From: Scleromitrula shiraiana
Lineage: Eukaryota; Ascomycota; Leotiomycetes; Helotiales; Sclerotiniaceae
Length of the DNA: 64,000 nucleotides
Direction: 5' to 3'
NCBI GenBank assembly: GCA_028455995.1
Contig: JABELC010000001.1
Span: 434,001 to 498,000 of the forward strand
Position numbers and translations under genes: made by a program. Within the stretch, counting starts at the first letter, position 1; the number at the start of each line of letters is the position of its first letter. Below the pieces are notes generated by a model. It did no database searches, was not told where the DNA came from, and worked only from the letters and a program-made list of their open reading frames with translations. This document shows, one piece after another, positions 21,810 through 33,291 of the stretch.

Positions 21810-24748
21810 TCATGCCCAGACCAGCTTTTTCATTCTATGTCCCAACACGTCAAATAATCCCGTGCTCTTCTTGGCTTCTGCTAGACTAATGATAGATCCT
21901 TCTTCCACAATACTCTTTATTTCCTCTCCTACTTCTCTTACGGCCCCTATTTGCACCATTCTCTCTATTTCTGCACAAACACTTTTGACCTGCTCAATCT
22001 CACTTACACCTTCGTCGGAGACAGCAGATTTAGACGGCAGGGCTTTAAGTGCTAGAACTTTATTGGTGTCTTGTTTGGCTCCAAATGATTGATTCTGTAA
22101 ACCTGAGATGATACTTGCAAAGCCAGCGGCAATAGGGGCGGCAGCCGAAGTGGGTGTTGAAGGTCGGTTTTGCGCAGCAGGAGTAGATGATGGGAAAGTA
22201 GTAACCATAGACCTAGTATTTACCCGAATAATATCGTGCTTACCAGGTTTGTAGGTTATTACCAGACCCACGTTCTTTTTCTCATCTGCTTGAGCATGAG
22301 ATAAAGTACTTGTAATATACGTTCCATATTTAATGCTCATGACATTGCTGAGATCTACTCGTTCAAAGGATGATACCTTCTCGATATTCCAATCGAAACG
22401 GCATGCGTACAATGCTGCATCTGTCAGAAGGAGCACGGATTCTTCGAAAGGAGTAGACTTGATCGTGTTTGCTACTTGTGGCGTAAGAAATGTCCAGCCG
22501 CCAATAAATTCCTCACGCTCATCTGCGACAACAAGTTTTTGGGATACATCGATAGCCTGTTGACGCATTTTCTGCATCGAAACACCTGGGTCCCCGCTCA
22601 TCATGTTGGCCTCAAAATCTTCAAATACCAAGTAGCTGACATTTCCGAGAAGGAAGTCGATCGCAGCTTGGCTGAAGTAGTCGTTGACGATACTAGAGTA
22701 TTGTCAGAATTGAGATATTAAAGCAATATTGGGATGACTTACCCGCTGTAGAACCTAGATATTGAAAGTCCCATATCAGTCAAAGCCCCCTTGTAATCCC
22801 GCTTTCTCGTGCGAGTGAAATCGCCTTTCAATGCTGCTGTAGAAGCATATTGTTTAGAAATGGCATCCCCATTATCTGCCCACAACAAATTAAACCACTG
22901 AGTAGCTTGATCGACTTGTAAACTTAAATCTATCCCCTCGTCCCTCAATTGCAGTTCGAGTGCTCGCCTTCCGGCTGCACTTTGAACAACATTCGTGCGA
23001 TCTAAGCAATCCATGCAATTCGTTCTAAGAACGCCCTTCTGCCTTGACACAAGTTTTCCTTCAAACTCAATGCTTTCAGAAAAAGAGTCAAGTTTTCTGC
23101 CCAGTGTTTCCATAAGGAAACTGACGTTCTCGAATTTCATGCCTCGACAAATGGAATGAAAATCAAACCATTCAAACTCAATTGATTGCTTTGCCTCGTT
23201 GGACTCATTCATGCGGGCCATTAATTTCTCATACTCTTCACCAACTATAGCTTCTGGACCATGTTTTTCAACCAATGAAGCTACTTGGATGGCCCCATAA
23301 CGATGAGAAACATTATCGAAATGCTTTTTGAAAGCTTGATAATTGGTTTCAGTAGATTGATGAATTTGAGGAACAGGTTTGAATGAGTAAGGAGATTGAG
23401 AGAAGAATATAGGAATACTCCCACGTAACTGCACAAATGAGCGAATTTTCCTAGAAGCATTCCAGGAAGAATCTGATAAGATTTGCTCTGTTTCAACGGT
23501 ATTCGCTGTATTCCCTTCCTCATCTATACCGCGACGTAAATATCTGAGCCCGGCTCTCCCGACGGAACGTCGAGATATCAAAGTCAATAAAAATGGCTTG
23601 TTAGTGTTAAAGTACTCAGTGGACTTTCTATCACCAGGGCTACTCGGTGGAATCTCATTCAACTCCATGGAAGTTTTTTGCGTACTATCAATGCCCACAA
23701 CCGGTTTTGGGGGATTAGTATCCATGACGAATGCCTGTTGTCCAACAAACCCTTGCATCAAAGGCAAAATAAATGAGGATTGACCAGCCTCTATGAAAGG
23801 TAATAGAAGATTTCGGTTCCAAAAGAAGGTTGGATCGACTTCGTTGTATAGTGGTACTTCAGAGGTTGTACTGCTCTGATTACCAATACTCCTTGTAATA
23901 TCATGATCATAAGAAAAGTAGTAACTGCGAGAAGTACCGAACAAGATCTGTGTTGTCCGTATTAACTTTGGGAGCATACTTTCGGTAATGTCATCAGCCT
24001 TGTCTGAGCTTTCCACATCGCCAGTTTCTGTTGTAACATCTCCCTGAGTATCGTCTTTGGCCAGACCAGATTCAATTGGCAGGTCCTGCGCGGAGACACT
24101 CATTCCTAGATTCCGTTGCTGGTCAACAGTCCATCCTTTTTTCGAGAACCATTTCTGGGCGAATCTTCCGTATGTCCCCTTCTTTGAAATAACATCCTCG
24201 GCCACACTGCTCCTCTTACTTCCTTGTTCCGGAGCTCTTGGAGTGACTTCATCTTCTACTTCATCACTAACACTGGTTGATAGCTCTCCCTCGCTCTCGC
24301 TATCCAGTCCATGTTCATCAACATTATTCTTCAATAACCCCGCCTTCGTATTATGAATTGAGATTTCTGCCTCTGCTTTCGAAGCAAGAGGTGTGAGCGC
24401 GACTTCGGTAACGACGTATATTGGCTTTCCTTTTATCTGGGCGACTTGTTCTCGTTTCGTAATCGATACTAAGAAGGATGTTTTGGAGACGGTCAAGAGA
24501 CCTGTTATTCGTTAGAACCTGGCCCGAAGTCCTATGTAATTATAGTATATACCAACAATTCCAAAGGCCTCAAAGCCTTTGGCATGTCCCTCGACTCCAT
24601 GCGCTTCTTCTAAAACTGGTACGATATGTCTATCTTTATACGTGATCTTCGTTGCAGGTGCGGGGCGCTGCCCCCGTTGAACTGCAGGTTGTAGAACTAG
24701 TCCATCGACGGCTGCGAAAATGATCAGTTTGCGAATGAGGCCAGGCAT
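21810..24748 (-). CDS. SAC-domain phosphoinositide phosphatase with hSac2 domain (Sac2/INPP5F type)
   Basis: Phosphoinositide phosphatase expected to act on endosomal or plasma-membrane PI(4)P-type lipids. Exons 24748-24553, 24501-22743 and 22692-21810 join in phase to 945 residues. The first exon starts MPGLIRKLIIFAAVDGLVLQPA. An acidic Ser-rich insertion follows (about 90-200, EDEVTPRAPEQGSKRSS region). The SAC catalytic part contains HDITRSIG, FVQLRGSIPIFFSQ and the CX5R motif CMDCLDRTNVVQ near residue 559, with Cys and Arg both present, so activity is plausible. The C-terminal third (FEDFEANMMSGDPGVSMQ, FIGGWTFLTP, DAALYACRFDW) is the hSac2 domain, which distinguishes it from Sac1 (transmembrane C-terminus) and Fig4. 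There is no membrane anchor. Confidence 0.88.
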
Positions 24749-25308
24749 GCTGGCAAATTTATATTATTGGCATTGAAGAAATTATGTACAGAAGAATCGA
24801 AGAGGTTGAACCGAATTATTATATAGTGTGTGTGTGTTGCCGTTTTTGGCGGTTGGATTTATTTAAGGTAGTTCTCACACAAATATCCGAACCAAAAATA
24901 CTACCCTATGTTAGAGTGTTACATACCAGTGCCACCACCATCTTTAATCTAAGTTGAGAGACCCAAGGACAATAATCTCATCATACCAGGATCATTAGAG
25001 TTAAAGGTTTCGAAAAAAATTGATCACCAGAATCATTTTTTGAAGCTGTAGTAAGTACTCTATAAAATAAAATAATGTTATGGTAAACTGATTACACAGT
25101 ACAAATACTCGCTAACAAGCCCCTGGAAGTCAAAAACCCCTCCCCCAAATTTAAATATATACATGAAAGTTAAACAAGAACCATGTTAAACCAAAGACAT
25201 GCATGCAATCATTAATAGACTCCGAGAACAAAATAGCATCTCAACACATAAAACGCACAATCTCAAAACGATTGAGGTTCAAGCTAATGGAACGAAAGTG
25301 TGGGGACT
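24749..25308. other. Gene-free stretch upstream of the SAC phosphatase
   Basis: 560 bp between two minus-strand genes: promoter of the SAC gene and 3' end of the RGS gene. A TGTGTGTG run is present near 24818-24836. No gene seen. Confidence 0.5.
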
Positions 25309-26866
25309 TTAATAGAAGTTCCCCTTTGGAAGAGCCACAAAAATCACAGTGAGTGGAACCGTGAATACCAAGCTCCAAGCAATCGCACCCAACACAATCC
25401 TATCCTGTAATATCCTCAAATTCTCATCTTGAGTCCATGTAGTCTTGTCAAAGATCTTCCTGATCATAGGCTTCTGCCTATAATGTTCGATCCACTTCTC
25501 TCCCTCGAAGCTATTTTTTGGTCCAAAAGTCTGCATACTAGGTGCCCGAAAGCTGCTCGCATCATCTACCTTGGAGATATCATCGTAGTCACCCGTACGA
25601 GTGGCCATCTGAATTCGGCGTTGTGCTGTACTACCGAAAGAACTCCTTCCTTCCTCATCCACTTCGGTGTCGAGGAATTGCTCCCATGGCCGTAAGCAGC
25701 GAGCATGGCTTGTTGAGTGCAGAATAATACAAAGACCTTTGTAAGCTGCTATTAATACGGTGATACCAATAAACCATTGCAGTCCAGCAAAAATCCTCCA
25801 CCATCGACTACGACTTGATAAAGTCAATAGTACAGCCATAATAAATCCGATTATGGTGTTACTAACACCCATAGTTCGAACAAAGAAAACACGAGGTTTG
25901 TTGCCGTTACAAATAGACCATCTGATAAAGTTCGGATGTGATTGGCCTCGGAGAGCAGCTTCGGTGATAGTTACAGCCGGTAGGAAAGCTGAGGGATGTG
26001 TGGTGTGTTGAAGAGCGTGTAGGCACAAGGCGCGGTCTTTATGGGATAGGTTCAGCTCTCGTGGAGCATTGAAAGCAAGATAGTGGCGCAGAATACGATT
26101 CGTCTCATCCCGCATTGGCTGCACAGTAACTGAAGCATGTAAGAATTGGTTCATTTGAGGTAAGATATGAGTGGAACGAACATGGCTGCCATTTAAGGCC
26201 TGCGTGACCAAAGATATCCCCAGGTCCCTTGCCATTAGATAGAACTGATGGGGTAGTTGGATTACTCCCTGTCTCGCTGTCTGTTCTTTGAGAAAAGCTC
26301 CTCTGAAGACTCTCCTTATCCTTGAAGTCTCCATTGAAATAGGCCATATCGTTGTAATCGTTCGATGCTATGATATCGACCATATCTGCCTTTCTTCTCC
26401 TCGATTCGTTCTTTTCTGTTTCCTTGGATAAATTTGGCGCTTCAGTAGTTTCAGGAATCCACTCGGGTGCAAGAGCCTTTTCTCGGTCTGAAAGGGCTGC
26501 GAACCGACGAGCATAATCTTTATACCAAAGGTAAAATTGAAGGTTCTCTGCATTGTGCTCGACATAAACAAGAAAGTCCATGAAATCACTGAGAGAACAT
26601 GGCTGGTACATCGTCAGTAGAGACTAAATGTTTTGGAGATCAGAAATGAGACTTACTGGGAGTGATCTGTTTTCCATCACATCTTCAAACGAAAGACCAG
26701 GAGGAATTGTCCGCTCCGTATCTATCAGGATTAGTTTGTATCTCTTGGGTACTTAGAAAGTAAACCTACTCTTTGCTCTTTCAACATAGCGTTGACACTC
26801 TGAAGCGTTTAGAGGGCCACTTGGTTTGTTAACATAGTCAGGTCTTCTATAGAATAACAAAGACAT
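25309..26866 (-). CDS. RGS-domain protein with C-terminal membrane segments (RAX1/RgsD-like)
   Basis: Predicted regulator of G-protein signalling attached to the membrane. Exons 26866-26770, 26721-26657, 26602-26182 and 26129-25309 join in phase to 467 residues. The start MSLLFYRRPDYVNKP lies in an exon with no long frame and was found by splicing backwards. The RGS core begins with SLSDFMDFLVYVEHNAENLQ and continues through FYLWYKDYARRF; it is split by a polar insertion (about 110-165) before WQPFTVQPMRDETNRILRHY, itself joined across a 52-nt intron. Three hydrophobic segments follow, around VSNTIIGFIMAVLLTL, LQWFIGITVLIAAYKGLCII and LGAIAWSLVFTVPLTVIFVA. This RGS plus three-segment layout matches yeast Rax1 and aspergillus RgsD, linked to polarity and development. 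The classical FlbA/Sst2 layout with DEP domains is absent. Confidence 0.82.
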
Positions 26867-28654
26867 AATGATGGCTTGATGAGTTTGCCTTTCCAAATCA
26901 ATCGAACGAGAACCTAAATACAAGACTGTGAACTTGGAATAATTCTAAAGCTATTCCCAACGGGAGGATCTCCTCAATGAACACCAGATAAACCTAATGC
27001 AGAGTGACGGATCCGAAGCCTCAAGTAATCCATGCTGCCATGTGGAAACGGGGGTAGTATTATATGCAATCTCACTGCCCTACACCATGGAACTGGGGTC
27101 CAAGGGAGAATTGCTGTCCCGTAGGACTAATTTCTGCATTTCCTAAACTAGGTGTTAACAGTTGATCGCATTCTTACTTGCGAGACGTGCTTTAAGATAA
27201 TGATCTTCCCAGCTAGCTTTCCATAGCGTTATTTTTTCATCCCGAAAAACGTGCTTCTAGTTCTTCTGGCTTTTCTCAATCTCAAAGTATACTGGTTAGG
27301 CGAAGACCAGAAGACCAGAAGAATGTATCAGTATCATCTAGCCACCATCCACCCATTCCTTTTACAGAATTTTCTGTCAAAATGGCTGCAGCCACTCTTA
27401 ATACATGCGTCACCCTAGTTGTTACACTTCGATATGTGTTGAAAACTTAAAAACATCTTGTTATGGAAACATATGAAGCGGCTCGGCTCATTCGATCTTT
27501 TGCCTTTAGCCCACTTTAGATTGAATTTAGATGAACAGGGGTAATTGGTTGACGAACATACCCCCAAAAATCTAGATGAGATGCACAAACCCCGCAGATC
27601 ATTAGACAAACTCTTACTGGAGAGTTCTGTGGGATTTCGGAAAAAATTAATCTGAAGGTCATCGAATATAAAACTTGCAAGCCAAATAATGAATAGTGGA
27701 ATTCCAAATACATATATTGATTCATCTTATTTGGTAAAGATTTGCAATATCTCCCTTCAAAATCTGGATCTCACCAATATTTCTATACCCATATCATTTT
27801 GTTTTCTCTTTAAAAATACCTTCACGACATTGGAAAGAATTGATCAGCATTGATTTGCAGTTTTCATTGCATTAGTCAATCTGGGGAACTTCAGAGAACG
27901 AACTGCCATCGCATACCGTCCCATCCCATCTGCATGAAAGAACATCGTACCATTCTATCGGAGAATTAAGAAGGGTTTCTTGGCATTTCAAAATTCGCTC
28001 ACCTTATCTTCATCTAATCATAACGTATCGACATTATCTCGCCGAGCAGGTTTTGGATAACTTCCTGTACTGGTCGCAAGCTAAGAATAATTACGTCGGA
28101 CTAACCGGTAGCCTTTACGCTTTGAGTCACTTACCACGTGTTTAGTTCGGTATGTGCTGGTATGTGCTGATAGTTTTCTAATTGAATTGCCTTAATATTA
28201 TTGTGGCATTGGCTTTGTGATGTTCAGCTGCAAGCCTGTTGGTTTTTGATGACTGATCGGGTTGGAAGAACGGGAGATCAATGCGTAGAGGCTAATCCGA
28301 TTTAATGATTAGAGCATATAGAAATGGCAAAATGGCATGAAAGGTCGGTGAAGTCAGGTAAGAGCCTTTGTATAGTGAGCACTTGAATGGATTGGGATAA
28401 CTATTGATTTGCCCAAAGAATGGGTTGGAGCACAGTTAAGCCATTGGTAGAAGTAGAGAAAAAATCTGCAAGAATCCTAACGACTTGATGATTTCAACCT
28501 TTCGAAGTGTGTTCTCATGGATTTAGAAGTTTTCATACTGGTAGATTAGTGAATTTAATTGCCGCTCATTCTTTGGAGAGATAGTATCGTTGTGTTAATG
28601 CACTGATTTACAACCCGATTCAATAGTTCGTTCCATTTGATATCCAAACCCCTA
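26867..28654. other. 1.8-kb gene-free stretch upstream of the RGS gene, with intron-like signals
   Basis: No complete protein frame on either strand. On the minus strand two well-formed introns can be read (28134-28081, donor GTAAGT, acceptor CTTAG; 28002-27930, donor GTGAGC, acceptor TGCAG). The 78-nt exon between them has stops in all three frames. This could be a spliced 5' leader of the RGS gene, a non-coding RNA, or the end of a gene with an undetected 5' part. Confidence 0.4.
27930..28134 (-). ncRNA. Possible spliced leader or non-coding transcript segment
   Basis: Two consecutive candidate introns of 54 and 73 nt with consensus donors and acceptors flank a 78-nt exon (28080-28003) closed in all frames by TGA, TAG and TAA. 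It is oriented like the downstream RGS gene, about 1.1 kb before its start codon. Evidence is splice signals only; chance occurrence is possible. Confidence 0.25.
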
Positions 28655-29531
28655 TCAGAGCATACACATTACAACTGCTATACATCCCAAAATTCCTAAC
28701 GTCGAATAAGGGTAACCAAGAATCCAGAGTGTACTTCTGACTCGAGATCCTTGCGCGATTTCTCCCTCTCTCGGCACTGGTGCGCCGGGAAATAGAGTTG
28801 GTGTCAGCCCGATTGACTGATTGCTTGACGATGAGTTTTCGAATCTCGGGACACATTGGTTTTTGAAGCAAGTCATTGTATTCGGACAGCAACCTCCCCT
28901 CAAATTTGCTGGGCATTCGTGATATTGTGGCCTGCATCTTGCGTGCGCTCTTAAGAGATGGCAATTATGATTTGTAAGTGACCCGTTACAACAATATATA
29001 TGAGATGTGGTATGCGTAGTTGGTCGACATATCATCTGAACTGGGCAGCATATTTCCTAACGTATTCAAGAGACTCCCGTCAGTCTTGAAATAGAGAGGA
29101 GTTATTGAATAGTTACTCACAGCATGACCGTATGCTTCACAACTATTTTGCTGATCGCCACAAGTGTAGTATGGCACATTGGCTGGTGATCTAGCAATCA
29201 GGTTGGATTCCGAAATAGGCTCGTAGACTGCAAATTGTCTTGTCGGTAGGTAAACCTGTGGTATATATGTTTCTTCGTGAGGCTTCTCCTGGCTTCTGTG
29301 TTTCAACTTGAGGTAGCCTTGTCCTCCCATCATATGATAGTACACATGAGCCGTGCAAACGATACCGGCTATGATAGCAATTATTAGGAGCAAGGCTAGG
29401 TAAACCAACCAGCCACGCCAACTCAGAGCTCGTACGCAGGATCTTGGGCAAAAACATCTAGAGGATGACTGAGATGGTTCTGTCTCCGATGGAGCAGGGT
29501 GCTGTTGAACTGGTGGAGGAGGTATTGACAT
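28655..29531 (-). CDS. Hypothetical Cys-rich membrane protein
   Basis: Exons 29531-29121 and 29056-28655 join in phase to 270 residues; the 64-nt intron has GTGAGT and TAG ends. I do not recognise the family. N-terminal proline- and serine-rich cytosolic tail with a Cys pair (about 1-33, SSRCFCPRSC), then a strong membrane segment (WLVYLALLLIIAIIAGIVC, about 41-59). The outer domain has 14 cysteines, most in CC pairs (EICCPVQMIC, YCCNG, GGCCPNTMTC), resembling small disulfide-rich extracellular modules. A Ser/Asn linker leads to a second hydrophobic segment at the very end (GILGCIAVVMCML), which could be a membrane end or a GPI-type signal. A surface protein is the likeliest reading. The exon junction falls just before the first CC pair. 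Confidence 0.72.
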
Positions 29532-30586
29532 GAGTATAATGGATAATTAAAATACGAAGAATTTGGAGAAGGAGCATGAAAGAAAATGTAGGTTGAATCC
29601 AGCGGTGTAGTAAGATTTCTGGTGACATTTAGGTGCAACTATTAAAAGAGAACTGAGATTATAGGAACTATTGAGGATAAATCGATTTGATTGTGAGGCT
29701 TTTGAGAACTTCAAAACTTCAAGGTTGCCCAAAAATTCAGATGGTATAGACGAAACAGGATTGAGAATAGAAGGAGCGACTCATGCCATATTACAAGACT
29801 TGTATAACAATGCCCATACTGAGATATTATCATTCTTCATGGAAGCATGTTGACATCTTCATGAAGAAGATGAATTTGTATGCTCAAGTGTTGACAATGC
29901 ATCGTCTTGGGTATGTATAAAAAACATCTAAAACCCTTGGATGTGTCTTGATCTTACCCTAATATGCTTACATAGTAAAGACTAGAAATCATCAAGAATG
30001 TACTGGAAAACATTCTCAGGCCAAAGAGTACACGTTCTTAATCATGGGGATGATTGTGATTGATGCACTGTGATTGATGGTAGCGATCAATTGATGTTAA
30101 GAAAAGAAGATACTTCGGTGTTCCTTTATCACATGGGATCATACTTGCAAGACAGGGGCAGAAATATAATAGCCAATAGACTGGCACCTGGTCATCTCAA
30201 TGTTACACGGCAGCGGAATTTGTTTGACGGGAATTTTATTTATAATTGAAGATATAATTTTCTCTGCAATCCCACTATCAAAACAATACACATCATGATC
30301 AAATCTATATGGATGTTCTCATGACTATTCACTATCCCCGTATATTTTTGGGCCCACACTAAGAATATGGAGTCTTTTGGACCTCGGCTTAACCCCATGA
30401 ATACCTCTTTGGTGATTATGGACTCCACCGAGGGCCGAATTCTTAAACAAGGGGGGAGCTTTATGAGATCTATATCTGTTGCATTACCTTTTCAACAGTT
30501 GAAGGCCTCATTTGTTTGCTTGTTTGCTTGTTTGCTTCATAAATTTCAATTTATCAATCAAGCAATTAGCTATTTAATCATACAAA
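29532..30586. promoter_or_regulatory. Bidirectional promoter interval between Cys-rich membrane protein and acyl-CoA oxidase
   Basis: About 1.05 kb between divergent genes. No coding region supported. A TTTGTTTGC repeat occurs at 30509-30537 close to the oxidase start. No fatty-acid response element is claimed. Confidence 0.45.
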
Positions 30587-32858
30587 ATGACTCCTCCACC
30601 TCAATGGGTGAAGGATTTGAAACCATCTTCGCCTCAAGGTACTGACCTCATCAAGGCGGAGAGGGAGAAGTCTAAACTCTCTGTCGAAAAATTGTCAAAC
30701 TTCCTATTCACAAAGGAGGTGTTAGAACGACAAGAGCGTATATTAAAGATTCTGCAAGCCGAGAAGGTTTTCGATAAATCCAACAACTATTTTGATGGCA
30801 GAGTTGATCGATTCAAGACTGCTTTGGCAAGAGCAAAAAGACTTCGTCAGCTGCAAGTAAAGCACAACTGGAGTAAGGATGAATTTATGGTTGCCAATGA
30901 GCTTATGAGTGAGCCTGGTCCTTATGGACTCCATGCAAGCATGTATCTCGTGAGTTGATTCCATCCCAATGTGTTGCAAATTGCTAATCAATGAATCATA
31001 GACAACCTTGCGAGACCAAGGGACTCCAGAACAACACAAGAAATTTCTCGAGCCCGCAGAGAACTATAAGGCTATCGGATGTTATGCACAAACTGAATTG
31101 GGACACGGATCGAATGTCAGAGGTCTAGAAACAACAGCTACATGGAATCCCGAAGACAAAACATTTATACTTCATTCGCCTCATCTTACCGCATCTAAGT
31201 GGTGGATTGGATCTCTAGGAAGAACCGCAAATCATGCTGTTGTTATGGCACAGCTGATAATTGGTGGCAAACCATATGGTCCACATCCATTTGTCTGCCA
31301 AATTAGAGATATGAAGACCCACGAGCCTTTAGATGGCGTGTATGTTGGTGATATTGGACCGAAATTTGGTTATAACACTATGGATAATGGATTCCTTTTA
31401 CTGAACCATGTCAAAATCCCACATGTTAATATGCTGGCTAGATTTTCTAGTGTTGATCCAGAAACAGGCAAATATCTACGACCGTCATCTCCATCTTTGA
31501 TTTATGGTACTCTCACCTGGGTTCGATCGACTATTGTACTTCAATCTGGCGGTGTCTTGGCTAGAGGTGTAACTATTGCAATTAGATACGCCTCTGTCAG
31601 ACGCCAGTTCCAGGATAGAGATGCACCAGCCAGTGCATCAGAAGAGAACCAAGTTCTAAATTACACCATGGTTCAATTTAGGTTACTGCCATTACTTGCT
31701 GCTACGTTTGCTTTGCATTTCACTGGCAAAGCAATGATGGGGTTATACCAAGAAAATCAGAAGAAGATGCAATCCGATGCCGGAAAGGTTTCCGATGCAA
31801 ATCGAGGTGCAGGACCTGAGGAGATTAATTCTGGCAGTGACCTCCTCGCCGATCTTCATGCTACCTCCTGTGGTCTCAAAGCTCTTGGGAGTACAACAGC
31901 TGCCGAGGGACTCGAGGTCTGCCGTAGGGCATGTGGTGGTCATGGATATTCTAGTTTTGGTGGTATTGGGGCTTGGTATGCTGACTACCTTCCCACAACC
32001 ACATGGTAAGTCAATAAACACTTCTCGAACTTGAAATCTCATACAGCCAGCAGTAACTGATTGATAATCTAGGGAGGGAGATAATTACATGCTTACACAA
32101 CAGGTCGCAAGATATGTAAGCTATCACTCTCACTCTGATGTTGAAAAACAAACTAACGCACACTCTAGCTTCTCAAATCCGCTCGCGCTGTCTTGAAGGG
32201 AAATGCTGCTAATAACGACACCACCAGAATATTCACAACCTTCCTCCAAAAGCAAGATATGGGCGCTGCCCATGATATTCTCGGCTCTGATAGTGACCTC
32301 GTCGATGCCTTTGCATGGAGAACTTCTTTCTTAACTTTTGAGGCATTGAAACACCGTGATGCCGAGAAGGGGTCATGGAACTCACTCCTCGTTGACTTCT
32401 GGCGTCTAAGCACAGCTCATTCCCAATATCTCGTAGTCAAGAACTTCTACGATGCCTTGCAAAGCGAGAGTCTTCGATATGAGCTAGATGCGCACACAAT
32501 CGATGTACTACACAAGCTTTATCGTCTCTACGCTCTCAATACTCTTGAGAAAGAAGCTTCAGAGTTCTACTCTTCAGCTGCTGTGACGGTGCGTCAAATT
32601 CAGCTTGCAAGAACAAAGAGTGTAATGAAACTTTTGGAAGAGATCAGACCACATGCATTGAAGCTTGTTGATGCATGGCAATTCCCTGATTGGCAGCTTG
32701 ATTCTTCATTGGGTAGGAAAGATGGAAAGGTTTACGAAGATATGTTTTACCGAGCAAGTCAATTAAATCCTTTGAATGGATTGACTATCGATCCTTATCC
32801 GGATAATGATATTCTGATCAAGAAGGATGAGACTGCGAAGTTTAGAAGTAAGCTGTAA
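30587..32858 (+). CDS. POX1: Peroxisomal acyl-CoA oxidase
   Basis: FAD enzyme that introduces the trans-2 double bond in acyl-CoA and yields H2O2, the first step of peroxisomal beta-oxidation. Exons 30587-30949, 31002-32005, 32073-32115 and 32169-32858 join in phase to 699 residues, a normal length. Start MTPPPQWVKDLKPS. Flavin/substrate region: YAQTELGHGSNVRGLETTAT and KWWIGSLGRTANHAVVMAQL. Middle: YASVRRQF and the acyl-CoA oxidase run CRRACGGHGYSSFGGI. A catalytic Glu is expected shortly after it, in the small 43-nt exon coding WEGDNYMLTQQVARY. The last three residues are SKL, a perfect PTS1, so matrix import through PEX5 is strongly suggested. No neighbouring beta-oxidation genes are present. 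Confidence 0.95.
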
Positions 32859-33291
32859 AGGGATGTGTTGATAGCAGAAGCGTATTTGTACAGTATTTTG
32901 ATTTCGAGTTTAACTCTTAGAGCGACGATACATAGACAATAGTATATATGGCATAGAGGTCTGAGTCGTTCACATATCAATGGTATGGATGACATGCTTG
33001 AAACGAACACATATTCGAGCTTTGCTACTTTTGCAGTTTACCTATAAAAAACTTGACTATCCCAAACTCATTTAGACATTCATGGTAATTAGACTCCTAG
33101 ATAAGAGAACATAGATGGGAGTAGCATATGATTAGTCATCAAAGAGGGGATAACATTTCTGTAGCACTCCCTGCATAGTCCCTGCATAATCATGTCTGAT
33201 GTCCACGCGGGTCAAGCATCCGAACATCAATAGATAGACATCTGCAATCAAATATGTGAGCAACTGCACCGGCGTACCCAACATACCAATA
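32859..33291. other. Short intergenic interval before the sugar transporter
   Basis: 433 bp between two plus-strand genes; promoter of the transporter and 3' UTR of the oxidase. No gene seen. Confidence 0.5.
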
